Below are positions 51,956 to 64,000 of a DNA stretch of 64,000 nt, in pieces. Both the position numbers and the translations under genes were made by a program. Position 1 is the stretch's first letter, and each line of letters begins with the position of its first letter. This stretch comes from Onchocerca volvulus (lineage: Eukaryota; Nematoda; Chromadorea; Rhabditida; Onchocercidae), in NCBI GenBank assembly GCA_000499405.2, contig HG738137.1, forward strand, positions 19,182,603-19,246,602, in the 5' to 3' direction. The notes beneath the pieces were generated by a model. That model saw only the letters and a program-made list of their open reading frames with translations, was not told where the DNA came from and did not search any database.

Positions 51956-54900
51956 ATGTCAATGGCTGAGAACGACGAAGAAGAGGTATTTTTGCTCTTT
52001 CATTAAGTTATTTTATTTCATTCTTTTGCATTCTAGTTTTCGTGATAAGTTCCAAATGATTAGGCTGATGACTTAATCTCGAAAAGTATGTTACAATTCG
52101 AAAAGTCAAGTTTCGAGAATTTGTATATCATTTTACCTGTACAAATGTAGTTATTCTGGAAAATAGATGGAAGAGTTTAGCTCCGATACTTGTTTTATCC
52201 AGTAATTGTAATCCAGTCTCATATCTTTAGATGCTCTTAACCAGTTTTTTATTAACTAGAGCAAAATTAGAATTATATTTGACAATCAGCACTATTTTAT
52301 GTCCGAATTTGAATATATACTGACTTACATCTAATTAGATTGTATTTTTCGAATGAATATTTGGAAATTTTTTCGACTGTTAAAACAAAACTTTCAAGAT
52401 AGAACTGTCGGATGTGGAATTTGAAGATGAAGAGGAAGAAATGGAGTGTGAACTTGTTTCTGAACCAGCAAAGAAACTGGAACCTCGATCGACTCCAAAC
52501 ACTGTCTCTGATAATATTGCCACAGTGCCTGATATTGAGGTATGTAACTTCATGACAAATGGCTTCATTTTTCATTCAGTTCAAAGCTATTGAGAACTTA
52601 ATTTCAATTTCAAAAAATTATTTTCTATATTACTGGATTTTTTGAAATTTAAATGGATTTCAAGTTTTAATCATACGAGAACATATATGAACCATATTTT
52701 CGTTTGGGTCTGTAAATATTTTTCTTCACAAAAGTGCGATAAAGTTATAAATTATTTTTTGATGATTAAGTTGACAGTAAAATAAGTGCCGGCTGCTATT
52801 CTTTATATTTCGAATACTTTCTTGATATTCAAAAACATAAGCATAATCTCTGAATATTTGTTCCGTTCCATTTTCCTTATGATTTATTTCGACGCAAATT
52901 ACAAATGAAGTTGACAAAGTTTTAAAAACGAAACCATTTTTATCATTGTATGGTTCTGTCTCAATTTATTTTAAATAAATAAGCGTCAATAAATAAGCGA
53001 TCCTAAATTTTTGGCACTAATCACATTCTGTCTCTCAGCTGCTTAATGAATATCACTGCAAGATTGTCTGTTCTCGAAGTAATTCAGAAATTCTAAGTAT
53101 TTTCTACGAAATTCTTATAATTTCTAAGCATGAATTGAAAAGCTCTAGTGGTAATTTGAACAAAACAAAGAAAGCTTTTTTCGACTGAATTTTAGAACTT
53201 TTTTCTCTTCAGCAACTGGTACCAGACATCGATTTTGAAAATAAGAATGAATCAGAGCTCAGGAAATTTCCTTTTTTTCTTTTTTTTTTTTTTTTTTAGC
53301 ACGATATTAAATCCAAACAGCCAGAAAAGCAAAAAACTAAACGTCCAGCCGAACTTGAAGAACTACAAAAAGTTTCATCACCAACTGTTAAAAAACCGAA
53401 ACCAGAAAAAGGATCAACTACTTCGCCGATCTCAGAATCAAATCTTAAAAGACCAGAAAATAATCCAAAATCTCCCGCTATTAAAAAACCAGTTACATCA
53501 GAAAAACCATCGATAGTGAAAAAACCTATGAAGATCAAACCCACAGAAGATGGTCGAGAACCTGAAGCAGATGTAACTCTTCCTGTGCCAAAAGCTAAAA
53601 CGAAGCCAACGACAGAATCTAAGAAACCAGATGCCAAACCTCAGAAAAAACCAAAGGAACCTGATGATGAGGAAATTGAGCCAGAACTGGTCTCGGCTCC
53701 TACATCAAAAAAGCCTAATCTTAAACTGAAAGATCCGGAAGGCACAAAACCGAAAGCGAAAACACCTTTGAAAGTCAAGCCCACGGAGGATAGTCCGGAA
53801 CCTGAAGCAGATGTAACTCTTCCTGTGCCAAAAGCTAAAACGAAGCCAACGACAGAATCTAAGAAACCCAAAGTTAAATTAACGAAAAATAGTCCTGAGC
53901 CGGAAACTGATGCTACATTCGCTCTACCAAGGAAAACACCGAAAGATAAGGAACAGGATGAACCAGAGGAACAGGATGAAAACTCCGAAACAAACTCCAT
54001 TGTTCCAGAATTACCTACCGATAACAAGGTAGTGTTATTTTCAACTAATTCTAAAAGTAAAAATGAAATTATTGATTATTAGACTTGTTTTTCATTCATT
54101 CAATTGTATTCCGATTTCTTTTTGTTCCATTTATTAATGCTAACTTGAATGGAAGACTGTGATAAAAATTAATTTGAGCATTTGCTAAATTATCAAATAA
54201 TTTTGCAGCCTGAAGACAATGAAAACGTACCGCGGAAGAGGAGGCCGAAGCAGAGAAAGGTCAGTTCTGAAATTCGCATTGCTCATTCTCGATCAGTTCT
54301 TTTCCGACTTGTTTCGTGGCTCTTGTCCCATTGATCTTTGTCCATATTTCAATTAAATTTGAATTGGTATATTCTTCGATTTCCCGTCAATTTCTTTCCA
54401 CAAACATATTTGTCCATGGTGATGTTCCAACTTCCATATACCAATACTTCGAAATTCTTCAACTCCTCATTCTCTCTTTTCCTCAAAAACTCATTGTTTT
54501 CTGTTTTCACTCTCCACATTCATAGAATGATGAATTTTTCAGAATAAATCGAAGCCACAATGGATTCCACCGTCCCGACCACCACCAGAACCATATCTGA
54601 TGCCACCAGTAGAAAAGAAGCTCGCCGATATTCTAAAAGAAGAAAAAATCCCACCGACAAAACGATATGCTAGAAAACCACAACATTTGTAAGTATTTAA
54701 TGTTTTTTGAAATTTGTTAGGCTCTGTTTTTTCCTTTTTTTCTTCTATTTTTAATCTCAATTTCCTCATCACCAATTGAGATTCAAAGTTCGTGAGATAT
54801 TTTTTTCTTTTTAAATTCCGACTGTTTGATCTATAAAATTTTTGCATTTAAGAGACGTCTTTATCCCGTTCGAAATACCTTGGGAGAATCTACCCGCACT

Positions 54901-57235
54901 ACAAACACAAGAAGGTATGGGAGCATTTGGACATACTCGAGGTGCGAACATCAAAGTTGATCAAGGTTCCAAGGACCTAGTGCAGGTATGATTTCGGTAA
55001 CATCAATCCAAGAAATTTAATTTGCTCAGCATTTGCGCATTTAATTGAAGGCTTTCTTTCCTTTTCCTCGCTAAAATCCCGTGTATAACGTCTCGGCGAT
55101 ATATACGGATCAGATATGATTAAGTGATAAAAAGTCAATTTAAAATTAATATACATATTTAACTTTGCCTCATTCATTTATGTTTCTCTTTTCTAAAAAA
55201 AAATTATTCGACATTTTCGTTTATAGGAGAAATTATGATTTATAGGAAAAACTATGAAATTTAAGACTGATCATTCTTCTGTTTCAGGGCGATCTTCACT
55301 CCGAAACAGTCATCCCCCTCTTTTCACAAGCAGTGGGCGATAATCGATCGGGTATGTTACCTTTCGGATCCTACCGAAGGAACATATCAGATGTTATTGA
55401 TCATCATAGATTTGATGAGTCTAAGGTATGATAAAATATTTTTGAAAATTTTTCATTTGTATTGAAGTTTGAAAAATCAATCAAATTCATCCAGGCTTTT
55501 CATCGATTTATAAATAAAATTTTTTGGACGTTTGAAATTGTAGATATAAATTTTCGACTTGGAAATTGAGCTCGTTGTTTTAGCTCAAAGATAGCAATGG
55601 TCTTATTCCAAAGTTAATGCGAGGTGCAATACAGCCTCAAAATGCAGAAACTCTCTTTGGGCAGATTCGCAATCAGGTAAGTTTCTTCCACAAAGTTATT
55701 TCTAATAAAAGCAATATCACCATATTCAATATTCGTTCTTCTGAATCAAATTTTGAAAATGCTACCTACAAAATAATCATTTTTGATGGATGAATATGTA
55801 TAGAGATTTAAAATTTTTTTGAAAATTTGAAAAGAATGAACTTTTGATGATATTAATTGCGATAGTAAAGATAATAGTTGTTGCGTACTTTCTGAAAACA
55901 AATAAATTATGTATCAATTAAAATTGCTATGAAATTTGAGACACCGAATGTGAAGTATTTGGATTATATGTCGCCGAGTTGTGATCCAGGATCCCACAGT
56001 TTCATTAGTCGACAATTTGCACCGACATCTACTGAAAAAGCTGGAAGTACCATTATGGACAGACGACGAAATGTCATAGCTAATGCACAGGTTCTAAAAT
56101 TCCACATATAGCCACTTTCTGTCCCAGATTTTTAAGCTAAATCCAGTGTGGTTAAAGTTCATGGGGTTAAAATTCATAGTTAAGGTTTGCATAATGAAAT
56201 GATGAGTATTCATTACAAATATTTGTCCATTTTCATTGTGTTTAATTACGAAATGTAGTTGTTGAATATGCATTGCTTTAACATATTTTATATAGATTTA
56301 TTTTATTTTACTTTCAAAAGTTGGAAAAATTAGAATTTCGTTAAGCTAAATTGGTGACACTTAAGTATTAGTAATTATTAGGATAATAACTATTAAATAA
56401 TTCGTTTGCCAAAGTATTATATCCAATAAAAATGTAATGCTTAATAGGGAACTGAATTTAATACTAGATAACGATGACAGGAAACAAACATTAAATAAGT
56501 AATTAAATAAGAGAGATTTAATAAATGTAAAAGGAAATAAAAGAGTTCAAGTAATTTATATAACAATGTGGTGTATATTGAAAAATCAGTATTCACTTTT
56601 GAGTCAAATAGTGGTGATCACATTTAGCTTGAATTTATTTCTCTTCAAATTAGAATTCAAAATTTGTTTACAAAGAAGTTCTAGGGTACTGGAAATGATA
56701 TTGGGGTGTTTGACCGTGCCTCTGAATCAATTATGCCACTTCTTTTCAATGTTCAAGATATTTATCTCAAAAATGGAACTGATTTTGGTGCTTTCCGACC
56801 GCTAATTAGCGAATCGGAAGGTGGTTACCGGATGACTTTGGATGACGAGATCAAATGCAAACTTGTTGTCCCGTATCAGGTTGACATTTCTTTGATCATT
56901 TAAAATTATTTTCAATAACATTTGAGACAATTTCAATTCCTAGTGATTAAATTTGATGAGATAAAAAAAAATTTAGGTGCACAAGACTTTACAAAATAAA
57001 AGCACGTTTAAAATGCCTCTCCTCTCAGTTTTTATCCCTATTTCCTTATTCGTTTCTTTTGACTCATCCTCATTCTCGAATTTCTTGAGGACTTTTTTTT
57101 CTCTTTCACTGAATAAGAAGGCGGGTTGGACAGTATGCTCAAATATGCTGAATATGTCGAATTTTCCTTCTAGGATTCAAATTCAAAATCGATGCATATC
57201 ATAATTTTCAGACGTCGCCATCACTTGTAACATGA
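51956..57235 (+). CDS. Calponin-repeat actin-binding protein with Lys/Pro/Glu-rich segment
   Basis: Exons: 51956-51985, 52399-52539, (53213-?), 53300-54028, 54209-54259, 54543-54688, 54853-54985, 55288-55425, 55584-55676, 55941-56090, 56685-56879 and a likely last exon 57212-57235; about 609 residues without the doubtful exon. A TAG in frame directly precedes the ATG. The N-terminus is acidic. Exon 53300-54028 encodes a 243-residue disordered segment of Lys, Pro, Glu and Thr like a PEVK spring, with an internal duplication. The C-terminal part has about five diverged calponin-family repeats of the form IPLxxxxxxxxxxGMxxFGxxR: QTQEGMGAFGHTR, VIPLFSQAVGDNRSGMLPFG, LIPKLMRGAIQPQNAETLFG, SFISRQFAPTSTEKAG, IMPLLFNVQDIYL to DFGAFRP. 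Such repeats (UNC-87, CLIK proteins) bundle actin in nematode muscle. No CH domain is present. AATAAA at 57383 supports the last exon. Confidence 0.72.
53558..53868 (+). repeat. Exact 71-bp duplication inside the coding exon
   Basis: 53558-53628 and 53798-53868 are identical over 71 bases, 240 bp apart and in the same frame. Each encodes EPEADVTLPVPKAKTKPTTE then SKKP, preceded by the related KIKPTEDGR and KVKPTEDSP. Confidence 0.95.
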
Positions 57236-59401
<2,166 letters not shown>

Positions 59402-59469
59402 AGAGGGGAGGTATGATGTTATTTATAAGTGATATAATTTATTTGATGACTAGTTATAACCGTTAATCT

Positions 59470-59660
59470 ATATAAATAAAAATATCCGCTCACCTACTTT
59501 TACTTGTCACAGATGTGACAGGAAGAAAAAGTAGACATTTCTATACAAAAAGATGCACTTATTCGAATGCAACAGTTCTTTCAAAATTTCAAATCGATCA
59601 GTGAAGAACTTGCAACGTTATTTCAAAAGTCACAACGAATATTTACATTTTAATTAGGCA
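59470..59660. mobile_element. Dispersed repeat relic, possibly Helitron-related
   Basis: It starts with ctatataaataaaaat followed by a 7-bp hairpin tgtcaca-ga-tgtgaca (59505-59520) and ends with 59612-59655, which matches 40157-40200 at 37 of 44 bases. Helitron relation is a guess from the end sequence and from the helicase relic at 44.2 kb. Confidence 0.35.
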
Positions 59661-62074
59661 TAATATTATTTATGATTACTGGTGATAAAATTCGATAAAA
59701 GAGATGTGGTGAGAGATTATGGCGATGTTGCACACCTTTGTGATAAAAGTAATGGCAAATTCAATCCAATATTATTAGTTTCAGCTTATCAAGAAGTTAC
59801 TAAATAATAAGCGATTAACGATGAATAGAAAACAATGAAAAACAACGATGACTAAACTGAGAATATTTTTTAAATCGATTAGGTAAAAACTACTAATTTT
59901 TTTTTTTTCGCGTCATCCTCTTTTCCTAATATTTGATCATTCCTTCATTTTTCATTTCTGGCATCTTTATTTAAAGAAATTTTTCGTTTTCTACAAAGAA
60001 AAAATGGATAAAATTATATACAAATCGATTGTATTAGAACAAAGAGTCATTCATTCGACGGCGAAATTCCAATATTAACGTAGTGTTCATTGATCTGTAA
60101 TGGATTTTGTTCAAATATCGAATGATTCCTGTTTTCTACTCTGACAATTTTTTCATTTTGGTATAAATGATTGTACAGGCAGCATGCAGGAGTTATTCAC
60201 TTAGTGAACAAAAACTTGAAGTTTTGAAATTTCGTTCGGAACTAAGCTGGAATGTTACAAAGTACTTTCCACTAATTCAATTCATTCTTTATTTCTCAAA
60301 ATGATGACTATTATCAATGAATTCCAAAACATTCCGCTAGAAAATCTAGTAAATACAACTAAAATATGTCACAATATGTCGCTGATCTTTCTCTCTTTTA
60401 TTTGGTTCATTCGAATGTATTGTGCTTGTTCTACATCAACAACCTGTGATTTAAATTTATTATTCGTCTATAAATGACTATATTGTAGTGAAAAATGTTG
60501 GATACTTCAAATTAATTATGGAAATGATAGATTATCATAACATGAGAGTAGTTATATTGTGTGAAAATTTCGTTAAATTAATGAAGTTTCAATCAAACCT
60601 TCGGCATAAATAATATTTAATTCCGTCTCAACTTCCCTCGCTTTCTTTATTACTCTTGTGTAAAGTCACTAGAACATATATACGAATGCATTATTAGTAT
60701 CTGCTAGCCTATCCGATGTTGATTACATCTCTCCTACAACCAAAACTTTTGAATTAATTGTAATCTGAAATGTATTCATGTTGGAAACAAAAAATTTGCA
60801 CTGCGAGGCCGTAGAAATTCAACTGCATTGGGAGATCCAAATGGCATAATTCTATTTGTCATAGTGGGGTGTGTGTGTAGATGGTTAGTGTGGGAGAGGT
60901 CTTAGTGCATTATTCGTCTGGTTCAGTGATTTGTTTGGCGGGGTCATAGGTCATTCTGGATGGTTGAGATGGATTGAGTTCAGCGTCACCGCTTGCCTTT
61001 TTATGATCCAGCAATGGTAATCAAAGTGTTTCACTGCTACCAATCGATTTTTCCCATTTTATGTTGTCATTTGAGGTTGTGATTGCTTTCGAATCTAATT
61101 AAATCATGCATTACAAAAGCAATAGAAATATGGATTGAGTGACATTTCACCGGATTTATTCAAAAGAACGAATATGATTATTTTAGAAAGATAGTCTAAA
61201 ATATGTGCATCGTGAAAGTAATGTTGATGAGAGAGGATTATGAAAAGTCGTCATATTTCAGATGGTGATTAAGATTTAATAATACTTGAAAATGGGTAAG
61301 ATTTCCAGAAATTTATGACGCATTCTCTTATGGAAGTGAATGCAGGTGAGGAATAGCAATGAAAATACATGAAGACTCCTATACATGAGTTTTTATTAAC
61401 GAAAATTTTTTCATGATTGACAAATGTTATCATCAATTCCTGACTATTCTTTCTCAAGTTTAAATTCTTTTATCTTTGTGCCTAAATATTTACTTGATGG
61501 CATATTACCATAAATAATACTGCTCAACCGTCCTGTACAGAAAGCTTTTTCTTCCTTGTTCTTTGCGACATTTTGTTAGGAATGAAGAAAAATGATTTGC
61601 ATACTCTGTCATAAAAATGCGCTTCCATTAAAAAAAAAAAGAAGAGGAAAAAAAATTTTGTCGCGAGAAGAAAAATGAGTGGGCGAATCATGTTTTTTTT
61701 GCATCAGTTTAAATATTAAAAAAAATGTATGGTTTTTTTGTTTATTTCTTTGGCTTTTTGAAAGTGCAAATAATTTCCGTTATCTTTCATATATACAAAT
61801 GAACCATTTTTTCCTCTATATTTCGCTTTCTGTACCAATGGAAAAAGATTCATTTATTAATAAATAACAGCGAAAATTATCTGCTACATTCAAGAAGATC
61901 AATAATGCAATTTGCCAGAGTCATTAAGTAATATACAGGTGTCATCACATCAAATCAAGTCACATTTCAACTTAAAGTATTCACAAATCCAGTCCTCTTC
62001 AAAATAAATATCAAGCTTCTCTAGTGTTAATCCCATGATTATGCTTCATTCTTACATTATCTTCTTATTCACAG
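59661..62074. other. Mostly non-coding; unresolved coding-like island at ~60.8-61.03 kb
   Basis: A GC-richer block near 60810-61030 is open on both strands. The minus strand reads LDHKKASGDAELNPSQPSRM then TYDPAKQITEPDE and a stop. The plus strand, between TCATAG and AATG|GTAATC, reads GHSGWLRWIEFSVTACLFMI. Neither can be joined to another exon, so the strand is undecided. The rest is AT-rich. Confidence 0.35.
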
Positions 62075-62155
62075 GGCAACGAATTATCGAGAATTTTTCT
62101 CGAGGAAATTTACCAATTCTTGCCTGGTGTTGATGGTACTCATGCCATAAGCTAA
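62075..62155 (+). CDS. Candidate terminal exon, unidentified
   Basis: After the acceptor TTATTCACAG the frame reads GNELSRIFLEEIYQFLPGVD, GTHAIS and TAA. The phase (0) would also fit as a distal alternative last exon of the calponin-repeat gene, 5.2 kb upstream, but it could equally end an unrelated gene. Confidence 0.3.
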   Translation, partial: GNELSRIFLEEIYQFLPGVDGTHAIS

Positions 62156-62801
62156 TTAGTCATTAATTTGAACTAGCTCACATTCTTAATTTTAGTGCGT
62201 AATATTCAGCGATTTATGTGTTAGTACAATAATATTAATAATCCTAGTTTAGGCTGTGTACTTGCTTGATTTGAAAATATTTTTTAACTTTTAAACCCTA
62301 TTCTCATTAACATTTATTAAAGAAAAGCATGAGAAAAACTGTAAGGCAGATGCATTCCATTCCAGTCAAATGATATCTTTTTGATATTAAATGAGAGAAA
62401 TAAGAAAAGACGTTTCAGCTTAATCTTTCGAAGTTATGCAACACAGATAATTCAAACATCATGATATTCTCAACAGATGCATTTCAGGCACAGATTCTGT
62501 TGTATCATTGTTTGCCTAAGTGCGCATGAAACATTTTCTCGTGTTCATCAGTTTTCTTTGGCTGTAGTAAGGAAATATTCAACTAAACAAGATATTATCA
62601 TTCTTGGTCGGTTATCCCATGTTTATGTTCTCATACAACTTAACAAAATTTTCCAGGAAAGTGGTAACAATCCAGGACGATTTCAATAGTAATTGACAAT
62701 AAAGAACTGTAGAATCTGATTTGAAGATCTACCTGAAAAACAAAGAAGGGACCCCTGTTATATCCTAAAATCAAGGGGTCCTCAAGGAAAGTTCGGAATT
62801 G

Positions 62802-63020
62802 ATGGGTGGACATCGACGCGACCAAAGTGATTCTCAAGTACCTCTTAGGCAATGTATCGAGTTTCAACAATGTATTTCAAGTAGCCAAGACCAGATTGGC
62901 TTTCATACAGAAACATCGATAAATATCGTCGGATCTGTGCCTAATGGAACAATCAATTCTATATCCTCAAGTGATTTGCCGATTTATCGCAATGATTGCA
63001 TCATTCATCGTCAGCAAAGA
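62802..63020 (+). CDS. Candidate first coding exon of a gene running off the window
   Basis: From ATG 62802 there are 73 open codons ending at AAAGA|GTTAGT. The translation begins MGGHRRDQSDSQVPLRQCIE and includes ISSSQDQIGFHTETSINIVG; composition is Ser/Gln/Asp-rich and not AT-driven. The frame is open upstream to about 62770, so it could also be an internal exon after AATCAAG. No continuation was found before 64000 and no family was recognised. Confidence 0.4.
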
Positions 63021-64000
63021 GTTAGTGATTTCTTGAGTTTTATTTATTCATTTTGTCATTTAAATAAAATCTGCAGAGCGCATAATTTAATCGTTCAAAA
63101 CCTTTCGTTTTTGAATTAATTAATCATAAACTGTGTCGGTTAATTATGTCAACAAAAACAAATAAAAAATAGTAAAATTTACCGTTTCTCATTCTCAACG
63201 GAAGAAACGGCATTACCTCCTTTGCTTTTCTTCATGTTAGGTGAATTATAGAGGAGAATAAAATTGTATATGTTTAAAAAATTATATTCCAAGAAAGTAA
63301 TGAAAAAGCATTGGCTAAGAGAACAAATCATTGAGAAATAGACAAATTGCTGAGGAAATGACAAGTAACGAAGGTCATTATATAGTTATGTTTTTGTTTC
63401 GTGATATTTTGCTTATCAATTATTTTCTATACATCTTGTTCCAATAATTCATTTCAATAACACTTGATTTTATTCTCTTCCATATATATTATTTTTGCAT
63501 ATAATGATTTATCGTTATAATGAAAAAGCTTTTATGCCTTATTAATGGCACATGAAATAATTTTTTGTTTGGATTAAATTTCACAAAATGTGCAAAGTTG
63601 TACTTAGAGCACAGAAAATTTTTATAGGATCCATTAATCTCTAATTTCTGGAACATTTCTGTTGTATGAAAACTGCAAAACTTTAGACAAACGGACATTT
63701 AACTAATTTGGCACGGGATTAAAAGTTTCTGAACCAGTTTGTAGTCTTCCAAAGAATGTAGCATGAGCGAATTAAAATTCAAATTTTGTGCCAGTCAAAA
63801 TTTAGAATTCAATGAAGATATACTGTAGTTGCTGATGTTGACATATACGTTAGAATTGATCAAACACCATTTCTATCATTGCTGAATTGATGTGCGGTGC
63901 ATGACGTTTTCATTGCTATTATAATTTTTTCTGATGAATTGTAGTTTTGTAATTGATATTGCTTCAATTTTCTTCTGCCATTTTTGTCCGGATCTCCTCA
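63021..64000. other. Non-coding to window end
   Basis: AT-rich; presumed intron of the preceding candidate gene or intergenic. No exon was recognised. Confidence 0.35.

Noticed and set aside
53296..54027. Long antisense open frames opposite the Lys/Pro-rich exon
   Set aside because: They are shadows: absence of stops follows from the Lys/Pro/Glu codon use of the plus-strand exon.
62745..62825. Collagen-like GPQGKFGIDG in a frame near 62780
   Set aside because: Only three Gly-X-Y triplets, no continuing repeat, and the overlapping frame from ATG 62802 is longer and ends at a good donor.

Overview
The window is AT-rich nuclear DNA of a nematode, most likely a filarial (onchocercid) worm. All recognisable genes are split by introns of about 60 to 1,700 bp with GT donors and TTTCAG-type acceptors, and several start codons lie just downstream of an acceptor-like AG, as expected for spliced-leader trans-splicing. 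A decayed fragment of a bacterial recA, which reads best as a Wolbachia-type copy, sits between host genes; this is the main reason for preferring a filarial host. Exon models were built by hand from splice signals, phase consistency and protein resemblance. No search could be run, so family names rest on remembered family features.

Layout. 1-2528 (+): 3' end of the Cockayne syndrome B / ERCC6 repair ATPase. 5583-8756 (-): four-exon rhodopsin-class neuropeptide GPCR. 8757-18866: gene-poor, with a 20-bp minisatellite (10391-10670), an adjacent fold-back element, and a few orphan exon-like segments. 18867-26151 (+): 18-exon organic anion transporter (OATP/SLCO) with a GC-AG intron and two possible last exons; its longest intron holds a candidate antisense two-exon secreted-protein gene. 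27958-31168 (+): eight-exon adaptor-like protein with an atypical SH2 domain lacking the phosphotyrosine-binding arginine. 33008-33470 (+): recA relic, followed by other decayed coding-like pieces. 34516-37872 (-): ESCRT-I subunit MVB12, complete in seven exons. 39673-41343: unassigned exon-like segments and a dispersed repeat. 42191-45612 (+): strongly diverged Ras-like protein with a C-terminal CaaX box; one intron holds an excellent hairpin and another holds a Helitron relic. 51956-57235 (+): muscle-type calponin-repeat protein with a Lys/Pro/Glu-rich segment. 57236-64000: mostly non-coding, with an extraordinary T/G/T homopolymer block and possible exons near 60.9, 62.1 and 62.9 kb.

The genes do not form an operon or one pathway; this is an ordinary patchwork of housekeeping and signalling genes. 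The points most worth following are the degenerate signalling domains (SH2 without Arg, Ras without a normal P-loop), the nested antisense gene, the bacterial insertion, and the antisense miRNA-like hairpin.
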